A stretch of 32,638 nt of DNA from Flavobacteriaceae bacterium TMED179 (GCA_002169865.1 NHIC01000010.1:84353-116990), one strand, 5' to 3'. Positions 1 through 8,796 are shown, numbered from the stretch's first letter. Made by a program: numbers and translations. Notes: a model not told the origin generated them from the sequence alone.

Positions 1-1809
1 CTTCGTGTGTTGGATGGACTTGTTTTTTTATTTTCAGCTGTTGATGGTGTAGAGCCACAATCAGAAACTAATTGGAGGTTAGCAGATAATTATAGAGTCC
101 CTCGTATTGGATTTGTCAATAAAATGGACCGCCAAGGAGCAAATTTCTTGAACGTAAGTTCTCAAGTTAGAGAAATGTTAAAATCAAATGCTGTCCCAAT
201 TGTACTCAACATTGGAGAAGAAGAAGATTTTAAGGGTATTGTTGATTTGGTCACTAACAAAGCAATTGTATGGCATGATGATAAATATGGATCAACTTTT
301 GATGAAGTACCTATACCCGAAGATATGTTGGGCGAAGTTGATAAGTATAGAGCGGAGTTAATCGAGGCTGTGGCTGAGTACGATGAAAATTTACTTGAAA
401 AATTTTTCGAAGACCCTGAATCGATTAGTCCAGATGAAATTCATAAAGCACTCCGTGCGGCAACACAAGACATGAGTATTATCCCTATGATTTGTGGTTC
501 TTCTTTCAAAAATAAAGGAGTTCAATTTCTGTTGGATGCCGTCTGTCGTTATTTACCCTCTCCAGAAGACAAAGAGGCTATTGTAGGAACTAATCCAAAC
601 AATGGAGAAGAGATTGCCCGCAAGCCGTCGGTTAATGATCCATTTTCAGCTTTAGCATTTAAAATTGCAACTGATCCTTTTGTTGGGCGTTTAGCTTTTT
701 TTCGTGCATATTCTGGACGTCTAGATGCTGGATCATATGTGTTAAATAATAGATCTGGAAATAAAGAACGTATATCAAGAATTTACCAAATGCATTCCAA
801 CAAACAAAATGCAATCGAATTTATCGAGGCAGGAGATATCGGAGCGGCTGTTGGTTTTAAAGATATAAAAACAGGTGATACACTATCAGCTGAAAAAGCC
901 CCTATTGTTCTAGAAAGTATGGACTTCCCAGATCCTGTTATTGGTATTGCAGTTGAACCAAAAACCAAAGCAGATGTTGATAAACTTGGGATGGCTTTAG
1001 CAAAGTTAGCTGAGGAAGACCCTACCTTTCAAGTAAAAACAGACGAAGCCTCTGGACAAACTATCATATCAGGAATGGGAGAATTACACCTAGATATCAT
1101 CACTGATCGTCTAAAGAGAGAATTTAAAGTTGAAATTAATCAAGGTAAACCCCAAGTAGAGTATAAAGAAGCACTTACAGCACAAGCTAAACATCGAGAA
1201 GTTTATAAAAAACAAACTGGAGGTAGAGGAAAATTTGCAGATATTGTATTTACCATTGAACCAGGTGACGAAGGGAAACCCGGTTTAGATTTTATTAATG
1301 AAATTAAAGGAGGTAATGTACCAAAAGAATATATCCCATCTGTAGAAAAAGGATTCAGGGAAGCAATGAATAATGGTCCTCTTGCAGGGTTTGAATTAGA
1401 CTCGATGAAGATTACTTTACATGATGGCTCTTTTCACCCAGTGGATTCTGATTCCTTGTCATTTGAACTTGCAGCAAAATTGGGTTTTAAAGAATCGGCT
1501 AAATCTTCACATCCTGTAATAATGGAACCAATCATGAAATTAGAAGCATTAACTCCTGAAGAAAATATGGGAGACATAGTTGGAGATTTAAATCGACGTC
1601 GAGGTCAGGTAAACTCTATGGATGACCGTGCTGGATCAAAGGTTGTGAAAGCTGAAGTTCCGTTATCTGAAATGTTCGGATATGTAACATCACTTAGGAC
1701 GCTATCTTCAGGACGTGCAACTTCTACAATGGAATTTTCACATTATGCTGAAACACCATCTAATATTTCGGAAGGAGTCATATCAGAAGTAAATGGAAAT
1801 AAAGAATAA
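1..1809 (+). CDS. fusA: Elongation factor G, 5'-truncated by the window edge
   Basis: EF-G is the translational GTPase that drives mRNA-tRNA translocation on the ribosome. The reading frame is open from base 1, so the gene continues upstream. By comparison with typical EF-G of about 700 residues, roughly the first 105-110 residues (P-loop and switch I) are missing. Visible parts are the end of switch II context (VEPQSETNW), the G4 guanine-specificity motif NKMD at residues 40-43 of the fragment, domain III (GMGELHLDIITDRLKREF), domain IV (GGRGKFADIVF) and the C-terminal domain V (EPIMKLEALTPEENMGDIVGD). rpsJ follows after 11 nt, the usual flavobacterial order rpsL-rpsG-fusA-rpsJ. The GTG at base 7 is an internal codon, not the start. 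Confidence 0.97.
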   Translation, partial: LRVLDGLVFLFSAVDGVEPQSETNWRLADNYRVPRIGFVNKMDRQGANFLNVSSQVREMLKSNAVPIVLNIGEEEDFKGIVDLVTNKAIVWHDDKYGSTFDEVPIPEDMLGEVDKYRAELIEAVAEYDENLLEKFFEDPESISPDEIHKALRAATQDMSIIPMICGSSFKNKGVQFLLDAVCRYLPSPEDKEAIVGTNPNNGEEIARKPSVNDPFSALAFKIATDPFVGRLAFFRAYSGRLDAGSYVLNNRSGNKERISRIYQMHSNKQNAIEFIEAGDIGAAVGFKDIKTGDTLSAEKAPIVLESMDFPDPVIGIAVEPKTKADVDKLGMALAKLAEEDPTFQVKTDEASGQTIISGMGELHLDIITDRLKREFKVEINQGKPQVEYKEALTAQAKHREVYKKQTGGRGKFADIVFTIEPGDEGKPGLDFINEIKGGNVPKEYIPSVEKGFREAMNNGPLAGFELDSMKITLHDGSFHPVDSDSLSFELAAKLGFKESAKSSHPVIMEPIMKLEALTPEENMGDIVGDLNRRRGQVNSMDDRAGSKVVKAEVPLSEMFGYVTSLRTLSSGRATSTMEFSHYAETPSNISEGVISEVNGNKE

Positions 1810-1820
1810 AGAGGAATCTC

Positions 1821-2126
1821 ATGAGCCAAAAAATTAGAATCAAATTAAAATCATACGATTACAATCTTGTTGATAAATCAGCTGATAAAATCGTAAAAAC
1901 AGTTAAAACTACTGGGGCTGTTGTCACGGGTCCGATTCCGTTACCAACTCATAAGAAAATTTTTACTGTTTTAAGATCTCCTCATGTAAACAAAAAGTCC
2001 CGTGAACAATTTAAATTGTCTTCATACAAAAGACTTTTAGATATTTATAGTTCGTCATCTAAAACGATTGATGCTTTAATGAAGTTGGAATTACCAAGTG
2101 GGGTAGAAGTAGAAATAAAAGTATAA
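1821..2126 (+). CDS. rpsJ: 30S ribosomal protein S10 (uS10)
   Basis: uS10 is a 30S head protein; in many bacteria it also takes part in transcription antitermination as NusE. The 101-residue product has the normal family length and the conserved segment RSPHVNKKSREQFKL near the middle. It opens the S10 cluster, 11 nt after fusA, so both are probably co-transcribed. The start ATG has no convincing Shine-Dalgarno sequence, as is usual in Bacteroidetes. No leader long enough for an E. coli-type L4-responsive element is present upstream. Confidence 0.97.
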   Translation: MSQKIRIKLKSYDYNLVDKSADKIVKTVKTTGAVVTGPIPLPTHKKIFTVLRSPHVNKKSREQFKLSSYKRLLDIYSSSSKTIDALMKLELPSGVEVEIKV

Positions 2127-2156
2127 TTATTAAATAAGCAATATAATAAATAAATT

Positions 2157-2774
2157 ATGTCTGGGTTAATAGGAAAAAAAATCGGTATGACCAGCCTTTT
2201 TGAAAGTAATGGGAAAAACATTCCTTGTACTGTATTAGAGGTTGGGCCATGTGTGGTTACCCAAGTCAGGACCAATAAGATCGACGGGTATGAAGCGATT
2301 CAGCTTGGTTTCGATGAGAAGCCAGAAAAGAAAGTGTCTAAGTCAGATAAGGGACATTTTTCAAAAGCTAATGTGAAGTCTAAAAACAAGCTTTTCGAAT
2401 TTAGAAATTTTGATCAAGAGTTAAATTTAGGTGATACAATTACAGTAGAGCATTTCCAAGAAGGAGACTTTGTTGATATTTCTGGAACTTCAAAAGGAAA
2501 AGGATTTCAAGGTGTAGTAAAACGTCACGGTTTTGCGGGAGTTGGTCAATCTACTCACGGGCAACATAATAGATTACGTGCACCTGGATCTATTGGTGCA
2601 GCATCATACCCAGCACGTGTTTTTAAAGGAATGCGTATGGCTGGACAAATGGGAAATAGTAAAGTTAAAGTGCTAAACTTAAGGGTCATAAAAGTGGTAC
2701 CTGAAAAAAACCTTCTTATAGTCAGAGGCTGTGTTCCGGGACATAAAAATGCATATGTAATAGTTCAAAAATAA
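2157..2774 (+). CDS. rplC: 50S ribosomal protein L3 (uL3)
   Basis: uL3 is an early-assembly 50S protein that reaches towards the peptidyl transferase centre. The 205-residue product starts MSGLIGKKIGMT, which fits family N-termini. The conserved central loop HGQHNRLRAPGSIGA and RVFKGMRMAGQMG lie at about residues 140-170. It follows rpsJ after 30 nt, the longest gap in the S10 section. Its stop codon overlaps the rplD start by one base (TAATG), which favours translational coupling. Confidence 0.97.
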   Translation: MSGLIGKKIGMTSLFESNGKNIPCTVLEVGPCVVTQVRTNKIDGYEAIQLGFDEKPEKKVSKSDKGHFSKANVKSKNKLFEFRNFDQELNLGDTITVEHFQEGDFVDISGTSKGKGFQGVVKRHGFAGVGQSTHGQHNRLRAPGSIGAASYPARVFKGMRMAGQMGNSKVKVLNLRVIKVVPEKNLLIVRGCVPGHKNAYVIVQK

Positions 2775-3409
2775 TGGAATTAAAAGTACTTAACATCAAA
2801 GGAAAAGAGACTGGCAGAAAGGTGAAACTTAATGCTGCTGTTTTTGGAATAAAACCGAACGATCACGCTATTTATCTAGATGTTAAATCACATCTTGCAA
2901 ATAGACGTCAAGGAACTCACAAATCTAAGGAGCGTTCAGAAATTAAAGGAAGTACTCGAAAGATTAAAAAACAAAAAGGTACTGGTTCTGCTCGTGCGGG
3001 TAGCATCAAAAATCCTATTTTTAGAGGAGGGGGTAGAGTATTTGGCCCTTCACCTAGAGATTATAGTCAAAAAATTAATAAGAAGGTAAAACGTTTGGCC
3101 CGAAAATCTGCCTTAAGTATAAAAGCCAAAGAGAATTCAATAGTCGTATTAGAAGATTTCAAATTAGATAAGCCTCAAACAAAAGATTATTTAAAAATCC
3201 TTGAATCGCTTGGTCTTGCAGAGAAAAAAAGCTTATTGGTCTTGGCTGAATTGAATAAAAATGTATATTTGTCATCACGTAATTTAGAAAATTCTAAAGT
3301 TGTAACAAACTCAGAACTAAATACTTATGGAATATCAAATGCCAATAATTTAATTATATCTGAACCTGCGATTGCGGGAATTGAATCACTTTTGAATCGT
3401 TACCCATGA
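2774..3409 (+). CDS. rplD: 50S ribosomal protein L4 (uL4)
   Basis: uL4 lines the polypeptide exit tunnel through an extended loop and is an assembly initiator protein. The product is 211 residues. The tunnel loop region is recognisable at about residues 55-100 (KQKGTGSARAGSIKNPIFRG and VFGPSPRDYSQK). The start overlaps the rplC stop by 1 nt and the end overlaps rplW by 4 nt (ATGA). L4 autoregulates the S10 operon in gammaproteobacteria; nothing in this sequence shows that here. Confidence 0.97.
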   Translation: MELKVLNIKGKETGRKVKLNAAVFGIKPNDHAIYLDVKSHLANRRQGTHKSKERSEIKGSTRKIKKQKGTGSARAGSIKNPIFRGGGRVFGPSPRDYSQKINKKVKRLARKSALSIKAKENSIVVLEDFKLDKPQTKDYLKILESLGLAEKKSLLVLAELNKNVYLSSRNLENSKVVTNSELNTYGISNANNLIISEPAIAGIESLLNRYP

Positions 3410-3696
3410 GAATATTAATAAAACCAATTATTTCAGAAAAAGCTACTTTAAGTAGTGATCTCTATAATAAATTTTCTTTTTTGGTAGATCCAAGGGCAAA
3501 TAAAATTGAGATCAAAAAAGCTGTAGAGAATATTTATGATGTTAAGGTAGATAATGTTAGTACACTCAATTATGGTCCTAAGCGAAAAATTCGTTATACT
3601 AAAACTGGGATTCAAAAAGGTAAAACTAATGCTAGAAAAAAAGCCATTGTACAATTGGCAGAGGGAAGTTCAATAGATTTTTATAGTAATTTATAA
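3406..3696 (+). CDS. rplW: 50S ribosomal protein L23 (uL23)
   Basis: uL23 sits at the exit of the ribosomal tunnel and is the docking site for trigger factor and SRP. The product has 96 residues, normal length. It begins MRILIKPIISEKAT, matching the conserved PxxSEKA start of the family, and holds FLVDPRANKIEIKKAVE further on. The ATG lies inside the rplD stop (4-nt overlap), so translation is probably coupled. Confidence 0.96.
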   Translation: MRILIKPIISEKATLSSDLYNKFSFLVDPRANKIEIKKAVENIYDVKVDNVSTLNYGPKRKIRYTKTGIQKGKTNARKKAIVQLAEGSSIDFYSNL

Positions 3697-3705
3697 TTTC
3701 GTTAG

Positions 3706-4530
3706 ATGTCTGTAAGAAAATTAAAACCTATAACTCCAGCTCAGCGATTTAGAATAGTAAATGGATTCGAAGCTATAACCACTGACAAGCCCGAAAAGAG
3801 TTTATTAGAACCTAACAAAAGATCGGGAGGGAGGAACAACAAAGGCAAAATGACAACACGACATATCGGTGGAGGTCATAAAAAAAGATATCGTGTTATC
3901 GATTTCAAAAGAAATAAATTTGATGTCACAGCAGAAGTTAAATCTATTGAGTACGATCCTAATCGAACTGCATTTATTGCTTTATTAGAATATAAAGATG
4001 GTGAGAAAAAATACATTATTGCGCCTAATGGGCTTTCAGTAGGCCAAACTATTAGTGCTGGGAAAAATGCAACTCCTGAAATTGGGAATGCACTATACTT
4101 ATCTGACATACCTTTAGGTACAGTAATATCTTGTATTGAATTAGCCCCTGGCAAGGGAGCGTCAATTGCAAGAAGCGCAGGGGCTTTTGCACAACTTATG
4201 GCCCGAGAAGGAAAATTTGCAACGATAAAACTTCCTTCGGGTGAGACTCGTTTAATATTAGTAACATGTATGGCAGTAATAGGAGCAGTGTCTAACTCTG
4301 ATCATCAGTTACTAGTCTCTGGTAAAGCTGGACGCTCCAGATGGTTAGGTAGACGACCTCGAACACGACCTGTAGCTATGAATCCCGTTGACCATCCGAT
4401 GGGTGGTGGAGAAGGACGTGCTTCTGGAGGACACCCAAGATCACGTAACGGTATTCCTGCAAAAGGTTTTAGAACACGATCAAAAACGAAATCAAGTAAT
4501 AAGTTCATTATTGAACGAAGAAAAAAATAA
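3706..4530 (+). CDS. rplB: 50S ribosomal protein L2 (uL2)
   Basis: uL2 is needed for subunit association and peptidyl transferase function. The 274-residue product has family-typical length. The N-terminal part has GGRNNKGKMTTRHIGGGHKKRY (about residues 41-63). The C-terminal part has the diagnostic VAMNPVDHPMGGGEGR with the conserved histidine (about residues 223-240), then a lysine/arginine-rich tail ending in ERRKK. It lies 9 nt after rplW and 6 nt before rpsS. Confidence 0.97.
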   Translation: MSVRKLKPITPAQRFRIVNGFEAITTDKPEKSLLEPNKRSGGRNNKGKMTTRHIGGGHKKRYRVIDFKRNKFDVTAEVKSIEYDPNRTAFIALLEYKDGEKKYIIAPNGLSVGQTISAGKNATPEIGNALYLSDIPLGTVISCIELAPGKGASIARSAGAFAQLMAREGKFATIKLPSGETRLILVTCMAVIGAVSNSDHQLLVSGKAGRSRWLGRRPRTRPVAMNPVDHPMGGGEGRASGGHPRSRNGIPAKGFRTRSKTKSSNKFIIERRKK

Positions 4531-4536
4531 GATATT

Positions 4537-4815
4537 ATGGCTCGTTCATTAAAAAAAGGACCTTATGTTCATCACAGTTTAGAAAAGAAAGTGTTGAAAA
4601 ATACCGAATCAAATAAAAAAACAGTGATAAAAACATGGTCTCGTGCTTCGTTAATAACTCCTGACTTTGTAGGTCAAACTTTTGGTGTTCATAATGGGAA
4701 AACTTTTGTTCCAGTATACATAACTGAAAATATGGTAGGGCACAAGCTTGGAGAATTTTCGTCAACACGAAATTATAGAGGGCATGCAGGGAATAAAAAC
4801 AAGGGTAATAAATAA
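4537..4815 (+). CDS. rpsS: 30S ribosomal protein S19 (uS19)
   Basis: uS19 binds 16S rRNA in the 30S head next to S13. The product is 92 residues. It starts ARSLKKGPYV after the initiator and carries VGHKLGEFSSTRNYRGHAG, the usual C-terminal signature. The longer frame that reads through the end of this gene in another phase belongs to rplV, whose real start is after the rpsS stop. Confidence 0.96.
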   Translation: MARSLKKGPYVHHSLEKKVLKNTESNKKTVIKTWSRASLITPDFVGQTFGVHNGKTFVPVYITENMVGHKLGEFSSTRNYRGHAGNKNKGNK

Positions 4816-4822
4816 AAGCTTT

Positions 4823-5227
4823 ATGGGAAATCGTAAAAGACAATCCGCTCAAGCACTTAAAGAAGTAAATAAAATTCTTGCTTTTGCAAAATTAAATAAC
4901 TGTCCGACCTCTCCTCGTAAAATGCGTTTGGTTGCTGATCAGCTAAGAGGTGCATCGATTGAAAAGGCCCTAGCTATATTAAAGTTTAGTTCAAAGGAGG
5001 CCTCTCGACGTCTAGAAAAATTATTATTGTCTGCAATTTCAAATTGGCAATCAAAAAATGAATCTGAAGATGTAGAAAAAGCAAATCTCTTTGTTTCCGA
5101 AATCAGAGTAGATAGTGGTAGCATGTTAAAAAGATTGAGACCAGCTCCACAAGGAAGAGCCCACAGAATTCGGAAACGTTCCAATCACGTGACCTTGGTA
5201 TTGGGATCAAATAACATTGAAGCATAA
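4823..5227 (+). CDS. rplV: 50S ribosomal protein L22 (uL22)
   Basis: uL22 lines the exit tunnel with a long beta hairpin. An upstream in-frame ATG at 4748 would give 159 residues, but those extra 25 residues lie inside rpsS and look nothing like L22. I take the ATG at 4823 (MGNRKRQSAQ), 7 nt after the rpsS stop, which gives 134 residues. The family motif SPRKMRLVADQLRG is at about residues 31-44. The tunnel hairpin segment MLKRLRPAPQGRAHRIRKRS is near the C-terminus. Confidence 0.95.
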   Translation: MGNRKRQSAQALKEVNKILAFAKLNNCPTSPRKMRLVADQLRGASIEKALAILKFSSKEASRRLEKLLLSAISNWQSKNESEDVEKANLFVSEIRVDSGSMLKRLRPAPQGRAHRIRKRSNHVTLVLGSNNIEA

Positions 5228-5229
5228 AT

Positions 5230-5952
5230 ATGGGACAGAAAACAAATCCAATTGGAAATCGATTAGGAATCATCAGAGGATGGGACTCAAATTGGTATGG
5301 TGGAAGAAGCTATGGTGACAAAATAGCAGAAGACGATAAGATTAGGAAATACATTCATGCTCGCCTCTCTAAGGCAAGTGTTTCTAATGTTATTATTGAG
5401 CGAACGCTCAAAATAATTACAATTACTATAACAACTGCTCGTCCGGGTATAATTATTGGAAAGGCAGGACAAGAGGTCGATAAGCTTAAAGAGGAGCTTC
5501 GAAAGATTACAGATAAAGAAGTTCAAATTAATATTTTTGAAATAAAACGTCCTGAACTAGATGCCCAACTTGTAGGTTCAAGTGTTGCTCGTCAAATTGA
5601 AAGTAGAATATCCTATCGACGTGCTATAAAAATGGCTATTGCTGCAGCAATCCGAATGAATGCTGAAGGGATTAAAATTCAAATATCAGGTCGTTTAAAT
5701 GGAGCTGAAATGGCACGTTCTGAATCTTATAAAGAAGGGCGTATTCCCTTGTCTACATTTCGAGCAGATATTGATTATGCATTGGTCGAAGCTCATACAA
5801 CTTATGGTAGACTCGGAATTAAAGTTTGGATTATGAAGGGAGAAGTCTATGGAAAACGTGAGCTTTCACCTTTAGTGGGAATGTCCAAAAAATCATCACA
5901 AAACTCATCAAATTCTCTTGGACGAAGTGGACGTCAGCGCCGTCGCAAATAA
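5230..5952 (+). CDS. rpsC: 30S ribosomal protein S3 (uS3)
   Basis: uS3 forms part of the mRNA entry channel of the 30S subunit. The product has 240 residues and starts MGQKTNPIGNRLGIIRGWDS, a highly conserved opening. A type II KH domain is visible (RPGIIIGKAGQEVDKL, about residues 74-89), followed by the C-terminal domain (ISGRLNGAEMARSE). The tail is serine-rich then basic, ending GRQRRRK. It starts 2 nt after rplV. Confidence 0.97.
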   Translation: MGQKTNPIGNRLGIIRGWDSNWYGGRSYGDKIAEDDKIRKYIHARLSKASVSNVIIERTLKIITITITTARPGIIIGKAGQEVDKLKEELRKITDKEVQINIFEIKRPELDAQLVGSSVARQIESRISYRRAIKMAIAAAIRMNAEGIKIQISGRLNGAEMARSESYKEGRIPLSTFRADIDYALVEAHTTYGRLGIKVWIMKGEVYGKRELSPLVGMSKKSSQNSSNSLGRSGRQRRRK

Positions 5953-5963
5953 TTTTATAAGTT

Positions 5964-6383
5964 ATGTTACAACCAAAAAAGACAAAATATCGAAAATCGC
6001 AAAAGGGACGTATGAAAGGCTTCTCTGGAAGGGGTCACCAACTTTCGAATGGTATGTTTGGGATTAAAGCTTTAGACTCTGTATTTATTACTTCGCGTCA
6101 AATTGAAGCTGCTCGTATCGCAGCTACCCGATACATGAAAAGAGAAGGACAACTTTGGATTAAAATTTTCCCAGATAAACCCATTACGAAAAAACCCCTA
6201 GAGGTTCGTATGGGAAAGGGTAAAGGAGCACCAGAATACTTTGTTGCTGTTACTAAGGCTGGGCGTATTATATTTGAGGTAGCAGGTGTTTCATACGATG
6301 TAGCTAAAGAAGCATTACGTTTAGCAGCTCAAAAACTTCCAGTCAAAACCAAATTTGTAAAAGCACGAGATTTTGAAGCTTAA
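5964..6383 (+). CDS. rplP: 50S ribosomal protein L16 (uL16)
   Basis: uL16 contacts A-site and P-site tRNA near the peptidyl transferase centre. The product has 139 residues, starts MLQPKKTKYRKSQKGRMKG and contains RMGKGKGAPEYFVAVTKAGR at about residues 82-101, both diagnostic. The conserved arginine in the RMGKGKG loop, which is hydroxylated in some bacteria, is present. It is placed 11 nt after rpsC and 10 nt before rpmC. Confidence 0.97.
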   Translation: MLQPKKTKYRKSQKGRMKGFSGRGHQLSNGMFGIKALDSVFITSRQIEAARIAATRYMKREGQLWIKIFPDKPITKKPLEVRMGKGKGAPEYFVAVTKAGRIIFEVAGVSYDVAKEALRLAAQKLPVKTKFVKARDFEA

Positions 6384-6393
6384 TTGAACTACT

Positions 6394-6576
6394 ATGAAAC
6401 AATCAGAAATAAAAAAACTTTCAAAGGAAGATCTTCAAGATAAACTGTCAGAATATAAAAATCAGTTGGATGAATTAAAAATGACTCATACAATTTCACC
6501 TCTTGATAATCCATTACAGATTAAATCAGCACGAAGAGTAATTGCTAGACTTAAAACAGCCCTAAGTAACGAATAA
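6394..6576 (+). CDS. rpmC: 50S ribosomal protein L29 (uL29)
   Basis: uL29 is a small two-helix protein near the tunnel exit. The product is 60 residues, highly charged and helical (MKQSEIKKLSKEDLQDKLSE at the start and a basic C-terminal helix with RRVIARLKT). Length and position between rplP and rpsQ fit L29. The motif is short, so identification rests partly on operon position. Confidence 0.95.
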   Translation: MKQSEIKKLSKEDLQDKLSEYKNQLDELKMTHTISPLDNPLQIKSARRVIARLKTALSNE

Positions 6577-6585
6577 GAAATACAC

Positions 6586-6843
6586 ATGGAATCAAGAAAT
6601 ATTAGAAAAGAAAGAGTCGGTATTGTAACCAGCAATAAAATGGAAAAATCCATTGTAGTTTCAGAGATTAAACGGGTTAAACACTCTATGTATGGAAAAT
6701 TCGTTTTGAAAACTAAAAAATACGTAGCACATGATGAAAAAAATGATTGCAACATAGGGGATACAGTAAAAATTATGGAAACAAGACCTGTTAGTAAATC
6801 TAAATGTTGGAGAATGATAGAAATAATAGAAAGAGCAAAATAA
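6586..6843 (+). CDS. rpsQ: 30S ribosomal protein S17 (uS17)
   Basis: uS17 is a primary 16S rRNA binding protein with an OB fold. The 85-residue product has the family core KERVGIVTSNKMEKSIVV and the C-terminal GDTVKIMETRPVSKSKCWRM. The gene starts 9 nt after rpmC, and only 1 nt separates its stop from the rplN ATG, so translation is likely coupled. Confidence 0.96.
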   Translation: MESRNIRKERVGIVTSNKMEKSIVVSEIKRVKHSMYGKFVLKTKKYVAHDEKNDCNIGDTVKIMETRPVSKSKCWRMIEIIERAK

Positions 6844-6844
6844 T

Positions 6845-7213
6845 ATGGTACAACAAGAATCCAGACTTAAAGTAGCTGACAATACCGGTGCAAAGGAAGT
6901 ATTAACTATCCGTGTGCTAGGTGGTACAAAAAGACGCTATGCTTCTATTGGGGATAAAATTGTTGTCTCAGTTAAAGAAGCGTCTCCATCTGGAACTGTT
7001 AAGAAAGGTCAGGTATCCACTGCTGTAGTTGTAAGAACACGAAAGGAAGTTCGTCGTCCTGATGGATCTTACATTCGTTTTGATGAAAACGCTTGCGTTC
7101 TTCTTAATCCAACTGGAGAAATGATTGGGACACGGGTTTTTGGACCAGTAGCTCGTGAGCTTCGCGATAAACAGTTTATGAAAATCGTATCACTAGCCCC
7201 TGAGGTTCTTTAA
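6845..7213 (+). CDS. rplN: 50S ribosomal protein L14 (uL14)
   Basis: uL14 lies at the subunit interface and forms an intersubunit bridge. The 122-residue product starts MVQQESRLKVADNTGAKEVL, close to the family consensus. It also has the conserved FDENACVLLNPTGEMIGTRVFGPVARELR segment near residues 79-107, of which the core is GTRVFGPVARELR. Length is normal. rplX follows after 11 nt. Confidence 0.97.
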   Translation: MVQQESRLKVADNTGAKEVLTIRVLGGTKRRYASIGDKIVVSVKEASPSGTVKKGQVSTAVVVRTRKEVRRPDGSYIRFDENACVLLNPTGEMIGTRVFGPVARELRDKQFMKIVSLAPEVL

Positions 7214-7224
7214 TAATTATAAAT

Positions 7225-7539
7225 ATGATGTCAAAAATTAAAATTAAAAAAGGGGACACTGTTCGAGTGATTTCTGGTTCTCAGAAAGGAGCAGAAGGAT
7301 CTGTTTTGACTATTATAAAAGAAAAAAATAAGGCGATTATAGAAGGTGTAAATTTGGTTAAGAAACATAATAAACCAAGTGCACAAAACCCTCAAGGAGG
7401 AATTACAGAAAAAGAAGCACCTATTGACATTTCCAATTTATCTATTTTGACCGCTGACGGAAAAAATACACGTGTGGGTTACAGAATTGAAGATGGAAGT
7501 AAAGTACGTTTCGCTAAAAAAACAGATGAAATAATTTAA
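7225..7539 (+). CDS. rplX: 50S ribosomal protein L24 (uL24)
   Basis: uL24 is an assembly initiator protein near the tunnel exit. The 104-residue product has an N-terminal KOW motif (KIKKGDTVRVISGSQKGAEG, about residues 4-23), and the family segment GVNLVKKHNKP follows. Two adjacent ATG codons (7225 and 7228) could each serve as start; the choice changes the protein by one residue. rplE begins 2 nt after the stop. Confidence 0.96.
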   Translation: MMSKIKIKKGDTVRVISGSQKGAEGSVLTIIKEKNKAIIEGVNLVKKHNKPSAQNPQGGITEKEAPIDISNLSILTADGKNTRVGYRIEDGSKVRFAKKTDEII

Positions 7540-7541
7540 TT

Positions 7542-8093
7542 ATGAGTTATACTCCAAGATTAAAACAGGATTACAACGATAGAATCGTTAATAGCTTAAA
7601 AGAAACTTTCAGTTACAAGAGTGTTATGGAGGTTCCTAAATTAAAAAAAATTATACTTAGCAGGGGTGTGGGTGCTGCTGTATCTGACAAAAAATTGATT
7701 GAGTACGCAGTAGATGAATTAACTGCAATTACCGGTCAAAAGGCAGTTCCAACAATTTCTAAGAAAGATGTAGCATCATTTAAGCTTCGAAAAGGAATGC
7801 CTGTAGGTGCTAAGGTTACTTTACGTGGAGAACGTATGTTTGAGTTTTTAGATCGTTTGGTGACTACTGCGCTTCCTAGAGTTCGTGATTTTCAAGGAGT
7901 AAAATCAACTGGTTTTGATGGACGAGGAAATTATACACTAGGTGTAACGGAACAAATAATTTTTCCTGAGATCGATATTGATAAAGTAAATCGAATTAAT
8001 GGAATGGATATCACTTTTGTTACGACATCTCAAACTGACCAAGAAGCAAAATCATTATTAACAGAATTGGGTATACCATTTAAAAAGAATTAA
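7542..8093 (+). CDS. rplE: 50S ribosomal protein L5 (uL5)
   Basis: uL5 binds 5S rRNA and contacts P-site tRNA. The 183-residue product has normal length. Recognisable parts are the AITGQKAVPTISKKDVASFK segment, the LRKGMPVGAKVTLRGERM segment (about residues 87-104), and the C-terminal GITEQ-like region, here TLGVTEQIIFPEIDIDKV. It is separated from rplX by 2 nt and from rpsN by 1 nt. Confidence 0.97.
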   Translation: MSYTPRLKQDYNDRIVNSLKETFSYKSVMEVPKLKKIILSRGVGAAVSDKKLIEYAVDELTAITGQKAVPTISKKDVASFKLRKGMPVGAKVTLRGERMFEFLDRLVTTALPRVRDFQGVKSTGFDGRGNYTLGVTEQIIFPEIDIDKVNRINGMDITFVTTSQTDQEAKSLLTELGIPFKKN

Positions 8094-8094
8094 T

Positions 8095-8364
8095 ATGGCT
8101 AAAGAATCAATGAAAGCACGTGAAGTTAAAAGAGCTAAAACTGTTGCTAAGTATGCTGAAAAACGTAAAGCTCTTAAGGAAGCGGGAGATTATGAAGCAC
8201 TCCAAAAACTTCCTAAAAATGCATCTCCAATTAGAATGCATAATCGTTGTAAACTTACTGGCCGTCCAAAGGGATACATGAGACAGTTTGGAATTTCTCG
8301 TGTAACTTTTCGTGAAATGGCCAATAAAGGTTTAATTCCTGGAGTAACTAAAGCCAGCTGGTAA
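8095..8364 (+). CDS. rpsN: 30S ribosomal protein S14, zinc-independent type (uS14)
   Basis: uS14 is a 30S head protein. The 89-residue product is the long form without a zinc ribbon: the core PIRMHNRCKLTGRPKGYM holds a single cysteine instead of the two CxxC pairs of the short zinc-binding form. The C-terminus GLIPGVTKASW is diagnostic. The gene sits directly after rplE (1-nt gap) in the usual position. The zinc-free form is common in Bacteroidetes. Confidence 0.96.
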   Translation: MAKESMKAREVKRAKTVAKYAEKRKALKEAGDYEALQKLPKNASPIRMHNRCKLTGRPKGYMRQFGISRVTFREMANKGLIPGVTKASW

Positions 8365-8382
8365 TTTATTATATTAAAAACT

Positions 8383-8784
8383 ATGTTTACAGATCCTATA
8401 GCAGATTATTTGACACGAATTAGAAATGCAAATCGAGCAGGCCACCGTATTGTTGATATTCCAGCATCAAATATTAAAAGAGAAATTACTAAGATTTTGT
8501 ATGACCAAGGTTATATCTTGAGTTATAAGTTTGATGATACATCAAATCATCAGGGAAATATTAAAATAGCATTAAAATATGATAAGCTTACTAAAGAACC
8601 TGTTATAAAAAAACTTCAACGCATTAGTACACCAGGCTTAAGAAAGTATTCAGACTCAGATAGTATTCCAAGAATTTTAAACGGATTGGGAGTATCAATT
8701 GTTTCTACTTCTCAGGGAGTGATGACAGGTAAACAAGCTGCTAAACAAAATGTTGGTGGTGAATTAATTTGTTATGTATATTAA
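8383..8784 (+). CDS. rpsH: 30S ribosomal protein S8 (uS8)
   Basis: uS8 binds the central domain of 16S rRNA; in E. coli it also represses the spc operon. The 133-residue product starts MFTDPIADYLTRIRNANRAG and ends with STSQGVMTGKQAAKQNVGGE plus LICYVY, both diagnostic. An 18-nt gap separates it from rpsN. I saw no obvious S8-binding mimic in rplE-rplX on reading, but this was not folded computationally. Confidence 0.97.
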   Translation: MFTDPIADYLTRIRNANRAGHRIVDIPASNIKREITKILYDQGYILSYKFDDTSNHQGNIKIALKYDKLTKEPVIKKLQRISTPGLRKYSDSDSIPRILNGLGVSIVSTSQGVMTGKQAAKQNVGGELICYVY

Positions 8785-8796
8785 AAAACACAAGAT

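Noticed and set aside
4748..4822. Longer rplV start giving 25 extra N-terminal residues
   Set aside because: The extra codons lie inside rpsS, and MGNRKRQ at 4823 gives the normal L22 length.
4305..4852. Several minus-strand open frames inside rplB, rpsS and rplV
   Set aside because: They are opposite-strand shadows of conserved ribosomal genes and encode no recognisable protein.
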